NCBI RefSeq assembly: GCF_000426745.1
Contig: NZ_AUFY01000011.1
Span: 27,034 to 91,033, forward strand
From: Veillonella montpellierensis DSM 17217
GTDB lineage: Bacteria; Bacillota; Negativicutes; Veillonellales; Veillonellaceae
Direction of reading: 5' to 3'
DNA length: 64,000 bases
The position numbers were made by a program, and so were the translations under genes. The notes under the pieces are model-generated. The model was not told the DNA's origin, did not search any database, and worked only from the letters and a program-made list of their open reading frames with translations. Positions 27,182 through 37,555 of this stretch are shown here, in pieces; position 1 is the first letter of the stretch; every line of letters begins with the position of its first letter.

Positions 27182-28125
27182 TAAAGATATTGACACATAT
27201 TAAACATAATTGGGGTGCTAAAATATTAGCGGTCTTAGCGGCTATTGTGATGTGGTTCTTTATTATGCGAGAACAAAATCCGGTCATTGAAGCTTCCTAT
27301 ACGATTCCTGTACAAGTGCAAAATCTGAATGCCCATTATGTAGCCGATGGATTGCCTCATGAAATTCGAGTACAACTAAAAGGGCCACGCAATACAATTT
27401 TAACGATGAATGATAAATTGATGAAAGCCTATATTGATTTAGCAGAAGTGAAACCGGGACAAAGTAATATACCGATTATTTTTACCCCTCCATCTGGCAC
27501 AACGGTTGCTGATATGTCACCTGAAACCGTTACCGTTACCATTGACGAATATGCAGAACGGACTGTACCAGTAGAAATTATTCAGATTGGTAAATTGCCA
27601 GATGACATGGCAGTGCAAAAAATAACAGTTATGCCAAAGACAGTCCTTATTAGTGGACCTAAGGCAAAAGTTAATAAAGTAGCGCATGTTATATTAAAAG
27701 TAAACATGTCGGAACAAACGAAGAGTTTTACCCAAACAGGAAAATTAGAGGCCGTTGATATTGATAGCAAGACGATACCAGTTACAATTTCTCCTACACA
27801 GGGACAAGCTCAATTTGAATTGACCAAAATACGAACCGAAAAAGCCTTTCCTATTACGGCGAATGTAGTAGGCGTACCAGCTGATGGATGTACTGTAAAA
27901 GCAACTACCGTTACACCAGCACAAATTACTATATACGGTAAAGAAGAATTACTGAATAGTATGACCGATATAAAAACACAACCCATTGACATATCTGGTG
28001 TTGAATCGACAGTAGAAGGAACCTATAATCTACTTTTACCATCTGGTTTAACGAGTGCTATAACAACGGTAAAAGTGAAAATTGAAATTATAAAAGATGC
28101 CATGGCGAATTCCTATTCGTTATAG
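27178..28125 (+). CDS. cdaR: CdaA regulator CdaR (YbbR-domain protein)
   Basis: A 315-residue extracytoplasmic protein anchored by one N-terminal helix (AKILAVLAAIVMWFFIM) and followed by about four YbbR repeats, visible as recurrent PVTVTID/VPVEI, VLISGPKAKVNKV and QITIYGKEELLNSM segments. YbbR proteins regulate diadenylate cyclase in Firmicutes. The ATGA overlap with cdaA fixes the start and indicates coupling. A long hairpin follows the stop (28135-28177). Confidence 0.92.
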   Translation: MIKILTHIKHNWGAKILAVLAAIVMWFFIMREQNPVIEASYTIPVQVQNLNAHYVADGLPHEIRVQLKGPRNTILTMNDKLMKAYIDLAEVKPGQSNIPIIFTPPSGTTVADMSPETVTVTIDEYAERTVPVEIIQIGKLPDDMAVQKITVMPKTVLISGPKAKVNKVAHVILKVNMSEQTKSFTQTGKLEAVDIDSKTIPVTISPTQGQAQFELTKIRTEKAFPITANVVGVPADGCTVKATTVTPAQITIYGKEELLNSMTDIKTQPIDISGVESTVEGTYNLLLPSGLTSAITTVKVKIEIIKDAMANSYSL

Positions 28126-28134
28126 TGGTATAGG

Positions 28135-28180
28135 ATACTATATCTTATGGGCTTAGAACGCTCATAAGATATAGTATTGT
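28135..28180 (+). terminator. Long hairpin after cdaR
   Basis: A perfect 15-bp stem ATACTATATCTTATG (28135-28149)/its complement (28163-28177) with a 13-nt loop and only a weak T-rich tail. It may attenuate rather than end transcription into the downstream oxidoreductase and glmM. Confidence 0.5.
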
Positions 28181-28243
28181 TTAGCTGATCACATCTGTTA
28201 TAGTAATACCTCACGTATGGCAGATACAATATAGGAGAAGTAT

Positions 28244-29848
28244 ATGATTAGACTTATTAATTTTCGTGTACCTGTTACGGTACAAACAAAATTAATTCAG
28301 TTATTAGAAAAGAAATATGTGCCCTTACGTGGATCCATTACACAAATTCATGTAGTTCGTCGTGCCGTAGATGCACGCAAGAAACCACATATTTATTTTG
28401 TGTACACATTGTTTTTAGAAGTAGATCATGAGGAAAGGGTGCTTCACCAACTAAGAAACGATAAAAATATTAGTAAAATGAACCCCGAAAAGCCAAAACC
28501 TATTTCCCATGGCGTACAAACGTTACAGCATCGACCAATCGTGATTGGATTTGGCCCAGCAGGCATGCTGGCAGCCTTTTATTTAGCACGTGAAGGATAT
28601 AGACCTATCGTATTAGAACGAGGGCAAGATGTAGATACACGTACGGCAGATGTGGAGAATTTTTGGAAACATGGTACGTTTAAAAAAGAATCGAATGTAC
28701 AATTTGGTGAAGGCGGTGCTGGCACATTTTCAGATGGCAAATTGACAACGAGAATTACTCATCCTCGTTTGCATGAAATCGCTCAATATTTCGTAAATTT
28801 TGGCGCCCCAGAAGAAATTTTATATAAGCATAAGCCACATGTGGGAACCGATATATTACGGGGTATGGTGAAAGCCATGCGCCAACAGATTATCGATTGG
28901 GGTGGCGAAGTGCGTTTCGGCGCTAAAGTGACGGACCTTGTCATTGAAAATGGGAGCATTGCAGCAGTGGTTGTCAATGACAAAGAAAAAATTTCCACAT
29001 CCATTGTACTACTCGGCATCGGTCATAGTGCTCGAGATACGTATGAAATGATGTACCATAAAGGTGTCGATATGGTGGGGAAAGCCTTTGCCATAGGTGT
29101 TCGTATTGAACATCCGCAAGATATGATTGACCGCTCTCAATATGGCATGGATCCTACGGATCTAGGACTTGGTGCGGCAGAGTATTCTCTGGTGTATCAT
29201 GATAGTCAAACAAAACGAACCTGTTACAGTTTCTGTATGTGCCCTGGTGGACACGTGGTAGCGAGTGCTTCGGAAGAAAAACACGTAGTTACGAATGGCA
29301 TGAGCTTATATGCTAGAAATACGGGAATTGCAAATAGTGCGTTAGTGGTTACCGTGGGACCAGATGACTTTGGCACACATCCATTAGCAGGTGTAGAGTT
29401 TCAACGAAAATGGGAACACAAGGCCTATGAATTGGGCGGTGGTACATATCAAGCGCCCATACAAACGATTGGCGCCTTTTTAAGAAATACCATAGAAGAC
29501 ATAGAACCATCTGCACTCTACTCATATAAGCCAGGAGTCGTGGCAAGCAATCTCCATGACTGCTTACCACCATATGTAACGGAAGTAATGGAGCGCGCGT
29601 TGCCGTATTTTGGACAACGCATACAAGGCTTTGATGATGAAAATATATGCATGACTGGTGTAGAAACTAGAACATCTGCACCGCTAAGGATTCAGCGTAA
29701 TGAACAACGAGTTTCCTCTAATGTACATGGATTGTATCCGATGGGAGAAGGCGCTGGTTATGCAGGAGGTATTATGAGTGCCGCTTTAGATGGTGCTGAA
29801 ACAGCAATTATGGTTATGGCAGAATTTGCTAAACCGAAAGAGATATGA
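28244..29848 (+). CDS. FAD-dependent oxidoreductase (COG2509-like)
   Basis: A 534-residue flavoprotein of the uncharacterised FAD-dependent dehydrogenase group. An N-terminal alpha/beta domain of about 90 residues precedes the FAD Rossmann motif VIGFGPAGMLAAFYLAREG and VLERGQDVDTR. Further blocks are FGEGGAGTFSDGKLTT, CMCPGGHVVASASEE, TGVETRTSAPLRI and a C-terminal GEGAGYAGGIMSAALDG that completes the FAD site. The substrate is unknown. It lies between cdaR and glmM. GGAGAAG precedes the ATG. Confidence 0.9.
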   Translation: MIRLINFRVPVTVQTKLIQLLEKKYVPLRGSITQIHVVRRAVDARKKPHIYFVYTLFLEVDHEERVLHQLRNDKNISKMNPEKPKPISHGVQTLQHRPIVIGFGPAGMLAAFYLAREGYRPIVLERGQDVDTRTADVENFWKHGTFKKESNVQFGEGGAGTFSDGKLTTRITHPRLHEIAQYFVNFGAPEEILYKHKPHVGTDILRGMVKAMRQQIIDWGGEVRFGAKVTDLVIENGSIAAVVVNDKEKISTSIVLLGIGHSARDTYEMMYHKGVDMVGKAFAIGVRIEHPQDMIDRSQYGMDPTDLGLGAAEYSLVYHDSQTKRTCYSFCMCPGGHVVASASEEKHVVTNGMSLYARNTGIANSALVVTVGPDDFGTHPLAGVEFQRKWEHKAYELGGGTYQAPIQTIGAFLRNTIEDIEPSALYSYKPGVVASNLHDCLPPYVTEVMERALPYFGQRIQGFDDENICMTGVETRTSAPLRIQRNEQRVSSNVHGLYPMGEGAGYAGGIMSAALDGAETAIMVMAEFAKPKEI

Positions 29849-30028
29849 TAAGGTAGTTTCTATGATATGTACTAGTATGATGATATACTAGAATGAATTA
29901 TAGTCTGTAAATGACTGATGTAACTATATAAAATCGGTATGTACCTGTATAGTTGAATCGATACATACCCGTGTAACGCCCTAATACAATAGAATCATGA
30001 TGAGTGAATGAATAATACGGAGGTATAT

Positions 30029-31387
30029 ATGGCTAGATTATTTGGGACAGATGGAGTTCGTGGAGTTGTTAATGAAATGTTGACACCGGAATTGGCTTAC
30101 CATTTAGGCCGTGCGGCGGCAATGTATTTTAGTAAAAAAAAGGCACATCCTACCTTTTTAATTGGTCGTGATACCCGTATTTCCGGGGGGATGTTAGAAT
30201 GTGCCTTAGCAGCAGGAATTACTTCGATGGGAGGCAATGTGGTGATAGCTGGTGTTATTCCTACACCAGGTGTAGCATATCTTGTTCGCTATCATGAGTG
30301 GGATGCAGGCGTTGTTATTTCTGCCTCTCATAATCCATTTCAAGATAATGGGATTAAATTTTTTAACCATGAAGGGTTTAAATTACCTGATGCGGTAGAA
30401 GATGAAATTGAAGAATACTGTCGTCAAAGTGGTAGCAATGAATTAGCGCGGCCTACAGGGGCAGAGATAGGGCGTATTGAATATCATATGGAACTAGCTC
30501 ATGAGTATGCGGATTTCATCGTATCCACAGTAACTATGTCCTTAGAGGGGATGACAATTGTCTATGATGGTGCGAATGGTGCAGCTTCTGTAGTCGGACC
30601 AGAAGTATTAAAACGATTAGGGGCTACGGTCATTCCTATTCATGTTGATCCAAACGGCACTAATATTAATGAACAATGTGGCTCTACTCATTTAGAGAGT
30701 CTCCAACAAACTGTAATCGCTCATAAAGCAGATCTAGGAATAGCTAATGATGGTGATGCCGATCGATGCCTATTCGTTGATGAAAAAGGACAGGTCTTAG
30801 ATGGAGACCAAATTATGCTCTTATGTGCCTTAAAGTTAAAAGAGGCAGGCCAATTGCATGATAATATGATTGTCAGCACCGTAATGAGTAATATTGGCTT
30901 TCATAAAGCAGCTAAAGAATTAGGCATGCAGACTTGCACTACTGCAGTAGGGGATCGCTATGTATTAGAAAGAATGCTAGAAGATGATTACTCCATTGGC
31001 GGCGAACAATCGGGACATGTTATATTCTTGCAATATAATAGCACTGGCGATGGACTGTTGACGGCTACACAACTCGTTAGCATTGTAAAAGAAAAAGGGA
31101 AACCTTTATCTGAATTAGCCGGGTTGATGACTAAATACCCACAACAACTTGTGAATGTTCGTGTAGCCACTAAAACAGGATGGGAAACGAATACACTTAT
31201 TGCAGCAGCCATTGCTGCAGGTGAGTTAGAATTAGGTGAAAATGGACGCATTCTAGTGCGACCTAGTGGAACGGAACCATTAATCCGTGTTATGGCTGAA
31301 GGAACGAATCAAGAACAATTGAATCAAATATGTAATCAAATTGCGGCGGTCATTGCCCAGGAACAAGGCTTAGCACAAGACATCTAA
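30029..31387 (+). CDS. glmM: Phosphoglucosamine mutase
   Basis: A 452-residue enzyme converting glucosamine-6-phosphate to glucosamine-1-phosphate for UDP-GlcNAc, hence peptidoglycan and LPS synthesis. Motifs are LFGTDGVRGVVN at the N-terminus, the phosphoserine loop VVISASHNPFQDNGIKFF, the metal loop DGDADRCLF, GGEQSGH, and the phosphate-binding RPSGTEPLIRVM. ACGGAGG selects ATG 30029; the reading from 30008 adds seven residues without a Shine-Dalgarno. An inverted repeat GGTATGTA/TACATACC (29936-29969) lies upstream. Confidence 0.96.
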   Translation: MARLFGTDGVRGVVNEMLTPELAYHLGRAAAMYFSKKKAHPTFLIGRDTRISGGMLECALAAGITSMGGNVVIAGVIPTPGVAYLVRYHEWDAGVVISASHNPFQDNGIKFFNHEGFKLPDAVEDEIEEYCRQSGSNELARPTGAEIGRIEYHMELAHEYADFIVSTVTMSLEGMTIVYDGANGAASVVGPEVLKRLGATVIPIHVDPNGTNINEQCGSTHLESLQQTVIAHKADLGIANDGDADRCLFVDEKGQVLDGDQIMLLCALKLKEAGQLHDNMIVSTVMSNIGFHKAAKELGMQTCTTAVGDRYVLERMLEDDYSIGGEQSGHVIFLQYNSTGDGLLTATQLVSIVKEKGKPLSELAGLMTKYPQQLVNVRVATKTGWETNTLIAAAIAAGELELGENGRILVRPSGTEPLIRVMAEGTNQEQLNQICNQIAAVIAQEQGLAQDI

Positions 31388-31487
31388 TGTATAGGCGATG
31401 GAGTACTATCAGTATATACGGGCCATACAACTATGATAATAGAATAATAAGCGACTTGTATAAGTAAATCGTGCATGGCAGAAACGA

Positions 31488-31531
31488 AAATAAGGGATTT
31501 CTTACAAAAAATTGTAAGAAATCCCTTATTT
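31488..31531. terminator. Bidirectional terminator between glmM and prfC
   Basis: A perfect 20-bp stem (31488-31507 with 31512-31531) with a 4-nt loop; A- and T-rich arms work on both strands. Confidence 0.85.
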
Positions 31532-31660
31532 GGTAACTATATCGTTACAAATAATGACCTGCTTTCCGTAGGGAAAGCAAATGTAAGAATACATAAGTTT
31601 CATCAATGACTACCATCATGTATAAGTTGATCGTTCCCTTGATAGAGGGACTACTTGGCC

Positions 31661-33253
31661 CTAGTTGTCGTGTAACTTAGGCGTACGCAAGAAAGTGATA
31701 TCTGGATTGCGTTCTTGCACCCAATTCATTTGCCATTCGTTGCTAATTAAGATAACCGTGCGCTTTCGACTATCTTTGACCACCATCGCCGCATCTAACC
31801 CTTTTATAGAGCTTATATCTACTTCATCGCCTACCCAACGAGCTACACTATACGGCAAGGTATGATTTAATAAATCTACGCCGTATTCATTTTTTAATCG
31901 ATACTCTAGCACTTCAAATTGCAACATACCGACAGCACCGACAATATAAGAATCTAGGGAATGAGGTTGTTCAAAGATTTGAACGGCCCCTTCCTGAGCT
32001 AGTTGCGTCATGCCCTTAATAAATTGTTTACGCTTCATCGTATCTTTCGGCGATATACGAGCAAAAAATTCAGGAGGGAACACAGGAAAATCGCCAAATG
32101 TAACCTTGTGCTTGCCCATACATAGCGTGTCGCCTACGCCCATAACACCAGCGTCAAAGACACCGATGATGTCGCCAGGGAATGCATCTTCTACAATGGT
32201 TCGTTCTGTAGCTAGAAATTGTTGAGGTTGTGATAGGCGCAACTGTTTTCCCGATTGTCTATGAAGAACGGTCATTCCTTTTTCGAATTTACCGGAGCAA
32301 ATACGCATAAATACAATGCGGTCGTGATGGTTCGGATTCATATTCGCCTGAATTTTAAAGACTAAGGCAGAAAAATCTTCTGAAGTAGGATATACCACTT
32401 CTTCGAGTGCTTGTCGTGGAGCAGGAGAAGGTGCTAATTCTAAGAAACTTTCCAAGAAAGGTTTAATCCCAAAATTAGTCATAGCTGAACCAAAATACAT
32501 AGGAGTTAATTCGCCAGCTTGGACTTTATCAAAATCAAATTGATCTCCTGCTACATCGAGTAACTCAATGTCATCGATGAGGGCTTGATGAATATCAGCA
32601 CCTAAAATTTCTTTAAACATAGGATCATCGACAGAGCCTTTTGTAGAGGCAAGTTTTTCTTGCCCATGAGTTTCATCTTTATCGAATAATTCAATAGTGT
32701 GATGCATGCGGTCGTAAATGCCTTTGTATTCACCATTAATGCCAATCGGCCAATTCATCGGTACTGCACGAATACCAAGGACTTGTTCAATTTCTTCAAT
32801 CAAGTCAAATGGGTTTTTCCCATAGTGATCCAGTTTATTAGCAAATGTAAAGATAGGAATGCCTCGTTCTTTACAGACAGCAAACAATTTTTTTGTTTGT
32901 GCTTCCACGCCTTTTGCAATATCAATTAACATGACGGCACTGTCAGCCGCCATTAATGTGCGATACGTATCTTCTGAAAAATCTTGGTGACCCGGTGTAT
33001 CTAGGATATTAATGCGACACCCATCATAGTCAAATTGTAATACGGAACTCGTTACAGAAATACCGCGTTGTTTTTCGATTTCCATCCAATCTGATACGGC
33101 GTGTTTTTGCGTCTTTCGAGACTTAACCGACCCAGCTAAATGGATAGCACCACCATATAATAAAAGCTTTTCTGTCAATGTAGTTTTACCAGCATCAGGG
33201 TGAGAAATAATAGCAAACGTCCGTCTGCGCTCAACTTCTTCTAAAAATGTCAT
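31661..33253 (-). CDS. prfC: Peptide chain release factor 3
   Basis: A 530-residue translational GTPase that recycles RF1/RF2 after peptide release. G motifs are HPDAGKTTLTEK (G1), RGISVTSS (G2), DTPGHQDFSEDT (G3) and NKLDHYGKNP (G4). Domains II-III follow, with typical FPGDIIGVFDAG and PEFFARISPKD. The length matches RF3 (529 in E. coli). The start at ATG 33253 is chosen because AGAGG lies 7 bases upstream; ATG 33259 is too close. It is convergent with glmM. Confidence 0.96.
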   Translation of the reverse strand: MTFLEEVERRRTFAIISHPDAGKTTLTEKLLLYGGAIHLAGSVKSRKTQKHAVSDWMEIEKQRGISVTSSVLQFDYDGCRINILDTPGHQDFSEDTYRTLMAADSAVMLIDIAKGVEAQTKKLFAVCKERGIPIFTFANKLDHYGKNPFDLIEEIEQVLGIRAVPMNWPIGINGEYKGIYDRMHHTIELFDKDETHGQEKLASTKGSVDDPMFKEILGADIHQALIDDIELLDVAGDQFDFDKVQAGELTPMYFGSAMTNFGIKPFLESFLELAPSPAPRQALEEVVYPTSEDFSALVFKIQANMNPNHHDRIVFMRICSGKFEKGMTVLHRQSGKQLRLSQPQQFLATERTIVEDAFPGDIIGVFDAGVMGVGDTLCMGKHKVTFGDFPVFPPEFFARISPKDTMKRKQFIKGMTQLAQEGAVQIFEQPHSLDSYIVGAVGMLQFEVLEYRLKNEYGVDLLNHTLPYSVARWVGDEVDISSIKGLDAAMVVKDSRKRTVILISNEWQMNWVQERNPDITFLRTPKLHDN

Positions 33254-33634
33254 TATCATACCTCTTTAAATTAAAAATTATATCTTCATAATTATATACT
33301 AGATATACTATTTTTACTATATAAGGGATACAAGAAATTCTAGTTTTCACGTATAGATGGATAGACATATAGATGGATTATCTCGATTTAGTTGCGACTG
33401 ACCTAGAGAGTATGTTAGCATAATAAGATAGAAATGGCTGAGTGTATATAGCATTGATGATAGTGAAAAGGGAGTGTAAACGTATCCTCTTTAGTATATA
33501 AGCGACTAGTAGATGTCCTAGAAACCTATTCATGGTAGTTAGACCATATAATGGGACAGTGCGAGATGGATGCGTATACACATGAGTAGATAGCGGTGGC
33601 TGGGTTAATGCCTTAGGTATAATTAGGAGAGGTT
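33254..33634. other. Divergent intergenic region, 381 bp
   Basis: AT-rich spacer between prfC (-) and topB (+). A TATAAT-like -10 for prfC is visible on the minus strand around 33285-33290. A 10-bp direct repeat ATAGATGGAT occurs at 33353 and 33369. No gene seen. Confidence 0.4.
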
Positions 33635-35944
33635 ATGAGATTATTTATTGCAGAAAAACCGAGTATGGGGCGAGAAATCAGTAAATATCTGCCAGAACAA
33701 CAGCATATAGAACGACGAGATGGTTATATTATACATGGCGATGATGTGGTTACTTGGGCATTTGGTCATGTATTAGAGCAAGCAGAACCAGCAGAATATG
33801 ATGGACGCTATAAAAAATGGAACGCCCATGACTTGCCGATTGTACCTGATGCATGGAAGTTGTTAATTAGTAAAAATAGTGAAAAACAGTTTCACCTCAT
33901 TAGAGAATTAATAGAAAAAGCAGATACTATCGTTAATGCTGGTGACCCAGACAGAGAAGGGCAGCTACTTATCGACGAGATTTTAGATTATGTAGGCAAT
34001 ACAAAACCAGTACAACGGATTTTATTGAATGCCCTTGATGAAAAATCAATTCGTGCAGCTCTAGGCGATTTGCGAGATAATCGTGACTTTTTTAATTTAA
34101 AACAATCTGCATTAGCTCGTTCACGAGCGGATTGGTTGATTGGCATGAATCTATCGCGCGCTTATACGATAGCCGAACAACGGAAAGGACATCGCATTAC
34201 GTTACCTATTGGACGCGTAAAAACACCAACCTTGGCACTAGTGGTGCGTAGAGAACGGGAACTTCAATCGTTTACTCCCATAGATTATTATACGTTGAAA
34301 GTATTATATGCTCATGAGAAAGGAACTTTTTGGGCTACTTGGCAGCCTAAGGATGAGCAAAAAGGGTTAGACTCAGAGGGGCGATTATTAGTGCGCGAGG
34401 TAGCTGAAACGCTAGCAGAGGAAATCAAAAAAGCGACTACAGGCATTGTTACGAAAGCTACCACTACTAAGAAAAAAGAACCACAACTGTTGCCTTTATC
34501 CTTATCGGTATTGCAGGTGGCTGCAGGTAAATTATTTTCCTACGATCCACAAACTGTGTTAGATACAGCGCAACAATTGTATGAGAAAAAACTGACCACC
34601 TATCCCCGATCAGATTGTGATTATATACCTACCAATCAATTATCAGACAAAACGGCGATTTTAAGTAATTTACAAAACTGTGGTGATCGTCGCTTATCCA
34701 CGTGGGCCAGCCATGCAGATCAATCGATTCAATCGCTGGCGTGGAACGATAAAAAAATTACGGCCCATCATGCGATTATTCCAACTACTGTAGCGTGTCC
34801 GACACAGAGTTTATCTGAAAGAGAGCGAAATATATATCACTTGATTGCGAAGGCCTATATAGCTCAATTTTATCCAGAACATGAATATAAGCAAACAAAG
34901 TTAATAGTGACACAGTGTGAGGAAAACTTTGTAGCTCACGGCCGTGTGGTTACTATATTAGGATGGAAAGAATTGTATCAAAGATCCTCCCGTAGCACGC
35001 AGGATGATGGTAGTGAAGTGAATGATGATGGGGATGAGAAAACAACAACGAATCTATTGCCACCTGTGAAAAAAGGGGACTCCTTAACATCTAACGAATG
35101 TAAGATTGATAAAAAAGCAACGAAACCACCTACGCGATTTACGGCAGCTACCTTATTGCAAGCCATGAAAGAAATACATAAATTCGTAAAGAATGAGGAT
35201 CTTAAAAAACAATTAAAAGCAGTATCCGGTATTGGCACAGAAGCCACACGTGCAACGATTATTGATGAATTAATACAACGTCAATTCATTAAAAGTGTAG
35301 GTAAAAAGAAAGTATTACAGCCAACGGAAAACGGCTATGTGTTGGTAGATGCCTTGCCAGATGAATTACTCTATCCTGATGAAACTGCAGTATGGGAAGA
35401 ACGGTTGGCTCGTATGAGTGATGGCGGTGATACATTGGAAAGCTTTTTGTCAGATCAAGTTGTATTTTTAACTACGTTAATTAACAAATTAGGATTTTCT
35501 CATGATGATACGTATTACGGTAGTATGAGAGCCAATATCGTGCGTACGATTCATCGAGGACAAGGCGAAAAAAAATATGATGGATCGGATAGCGATGTAT
35601 CCACTATAAAATCATATACACCAAGCGATACACATAAGTTATGTCCTCAATGTAATGCAGGACACATGGTGCAGAAACATGGCAAGTTTGGTATTTTCTG
35701 GGGGTGTAGTAATTATCCTGCTTGTACATATACAGAAAAAATAAACCGTAATACACAAATAGATGAAGCACATAAAAGACTAGAAGTACCAGAAGAATCA
35801 AAACAATATAAATGTCCACGTTGCCATACAGGTTATTTCGTAAAACAAGTGGTGCGCGGTAAAACTACCTGGATTTGTAGTAATCGTAATGAATGTCGCA
35901 CCCAATGTGCTGATGTAAATGGCAAGCCCAGTCTGTTTAAATGA
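33635..35944 (+). CDS. topB: DNA topoisomerase III
   Basis: A 769-residue type IA topoisomerase that decatenates and relaxes DNA by single-strand passage. The N-terminal Toprim domain shows FIAEKPSMGREI and GDPDREGQLLIDEIL; the active-site tyrosine is in LTTYPRSDCDYI near residue 327; HHAIIPT and GIGTEATRATII are also present. The C-terminus holds two zinc-finger units (CPQCNAG...CSNYPAC and CPRCHTG...CSNRNEC). An Asp/Glu-rich insertion lies around residues 453-470. AGGAGAGG precedes the ATG. A strong terminator follows. Confidence 0.95.
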   Translation: MRLFIAEKPSMGREISKYLPEQQHIERRDGYIIHGDDVVTWAFGHVLEQAEPAEYDGRYKKWNAHDLPIVPDAWKLLISKNSEKQFHLIRELIEKADTIVNAGDPDREGQLLIDEILDYVGNTKPVQRILLNALDEKSIRAALGDLRDNRDFFNLKQSALARSRADWLIGMNLSRAYTIAEQRKGHRITLPIGRVKTPTLALVVRRERELQSFTPIDYYTLKVLYAHEKGTFWATWQPKDEQKGLDSEGRLLVREVAETLAEEIKKATTGIVTKATTTKKKEPQLLPLSLSVLQVAAGKLFSYDPQTVLDTAQQLYEKKLTTYPRSDCDYIPTNQLSDKTAILSNLQNCGDRRLSTWASHADQSIQSLAWNDKKITAHHAIIPTTVACPTQSLSERERNIYHLIAKAYIAQFYPEHEYKQTKLIVTQCEENFVAHGRVVTILGWKELYQRSSRSTQDDGSEVNDDGDEKTTTNLLPPVKKGDSLTSNECKIDKKATKPPTRFTAATLLQAMKEIHKFVKNEDLKKQLKAVSGIGTEATRATIIDELIQRQFIKSVGKKKVLQPTENGYVLVDALPDELLYPDETAVWEERLARMSDGGDTLESFLSDQVVFLTTLINKLGFSHDDTYYGSMRANIVRTIHRGQGEKKYDGSDSDVSTIKSYTPSDTHKLCPQCNAGHMVQKHGKFGIFWGCSNYPACTYTEKINRNTQIDEAHKRLEVPEESKQYKCPRCHTGYFVKQVVRGKTTWICSNRNECRTQCADVNGKPSLFK

Positions 35945-36037
35945 GATGGAGTTAAAAACATATAATTTACCTAGTAAGAATAAATTGTTTATAGATGAAT
36001 AAACTCTGTCGGATGGTAGTGTATTCAAAAAAATAAA

Positions 36038-36096
36038 GGACTAAAAAGAGTCTATGCATAGGATGAATATATCTAAGCATAGACTCTTTTTAGTCC
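36038..36096. terminator. Bidirectional terminator between topB and the helicase gene
   Basis: A perfect 20-bp stem (GGACTAAAAAGAGTCTATGC, 36038-36057, with 36077-36096) and a 19-nt loop; T-tracts in the arms on both strands. Confidence 0.8.
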
Positions 36097-36259
36097 CATG
36101 ATTTACTTGTTGACACACTATTACAAGGAAAGGTGCATTAACCACTTACATTGAATGATAGCAAGTGCAGCAATCATCACCTAATTGATACGTACTAAGG
36201 ACCTTATCTCATAGCACATAAATTGATGGTCACCGTTTTATATAGGCCTAGGTATGTAA

Positions 36260-37555
36260 TTATTTGCGCCGATTACGTTGGTTTTGTGATGTAGATTTTC
36301 TTCGCCGTCTATTATTGGTGCCACCATGACCAGTTGCTTTGTGAGCTTTCGATTTAGTAGCTTGGTAGGAACTAGTAGGGCCGGTAGATTTATATTTTTT
36401 TACCCGTTTAGGAGCCATATCCTTAGTGCCTTTCACCTTGATTTGCCCATCTGCAGTATATTTGGTTAACGTAGCCTTAATGGCACGTTCAATACGGCGT
36501 AGCCAGCTTTCATCAGCAGGCGTTGCCAATGTAATCGCTACACCTGAATTACCAGCACGACCAGTTCGCCCAATGCGATGGATATAATAGTCTACATCAT
36601 GTGGTACATCGTAATTATATATGTGTGTGATACCTTCAATATCGATACCACGAGCAGCAATATCGGTAGCTACTAATATCTGCGTTCTGGCTTTTGCAAA
36701 GTCTTTTAAAATTTGAGTACGCCGCCCTTGCGTTAAATCACCGTGCATTTCTGCAATAGATAATCCAGCGGCGGTTAATTCATAGGATAAGCGGATTGCA
36801 CTATCACGGGTATTACAAAATACGATGCCTAGAAATGGATTGTCTTGTTGAATCATCTCGATAAGACGTTTAGTTTTTTCAGAACTATTCATCATATAGA
36901 CTGTTTGCTCAATTGCATCTAATGTGACATGCTTACTTTCAATCGTAATCGACATAGGAGCATGCATATAGGATTTAGCGAGCTTGCGAATTTTATCGGG
37001 CATAGTGGCAGAAAATAGTAGTAATTGACGTTTCTTATCTGTGCGATGAATTAATGTTTCTACTGTAGGCAAAAACCCCATATGGAGCATTTGATCGGCT
37101 TCATCAAGCACAATGCGGCGAATGGTGCTAAGATGCAATGAACCGCGATCGGCGTGATCTAGTAACCGCCCCGGTGTACCAATGATTACGTGAGGACGTC
37201 TGCCTAATTGTTGTAATTGATGATCTACTGTTTTTCCGCCAATGAGCGGCAATACGTCAACATCAATCTGTTGACCAATATGCTTGGCCTGTTGCGCAAT
37301 TTGTTGTACCAGTTCGCGCGTAGGTGCAATAATTAGCGCTTGTTCTTGATGCACATCTTTATGCACTCTCTGAAGAATAGGTAATAAAAAAGCTAATGTT
37401 TTACCCGTGCCGGTCTGAGCATGGCCAATGATATCATTTCCTTTAAATATCATGGGAATGGCTTGCTCTTGAATCGGTGTAGGTTCTTTAATACCTTGCT
37501 TTTGTAAAATAGTAGAAATATCTTCTGTTATACCAAGTGTTTTAAATGATTTCAT
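36260..37555 (-). CDS. DEAD-box RNA helicase
   Basis: A 431-residue ATP-dependent RNA helicase. In order: the Q motif (GIKEPTPIQEQAIP), motif I AQTGTGKT, PTRELVQQ, TPGRLLDH, DEADQM, SAT, then the second RecA domain with VATDIAARGIDIEGI and HRIGRTGRAG. The C-terminal 60 residues are very basic (Lys/Arg/Gly-rich), probably RNA binding. The length resembles RhlE- or CshB-type enzymes rather than long CshA/DeaD. AGGAG lies 7 bases before the ATG. It is a single gene. Confidence 0.93.
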   Translation of the reverse strand: MKSFKTLGITEDISTILQKQGIKEPTPIQEQAIPMIFKGNDIIGHAQTGTGKTLAFLLPILQRVHKDVHQEQALIIAPTRELVQQIAQQAKHIGQQIDVDVLPLIGGKTVDHQLQQLGRRPHVIIGTPGRLLDHADRGSLHLSTIRRIVLDEADQMLHMGFLPTVETLIHRTDKKRQLLLFSATMPDKIRKLAKSYMHAPMSITIESKHVTLDAIEQTVYMMNSSEKTKRLIEMIQQDNPFLGIVFCNTRDSAIRLSYELTAAGLSIAEMHGDLTQGRRTQILKDFAKARTQILVATDIAARGIDIEGITHIYNYDVPHDVDYYIHRIGRTGRAGNSGVAITLATPADESWLRRIERAIKATLTKYTADGQIKVKGTKDMAPKRVKKYKSTGPTSSYQATKSKAHKATGHGGTNNRRRRKSTSQNQRNRRK

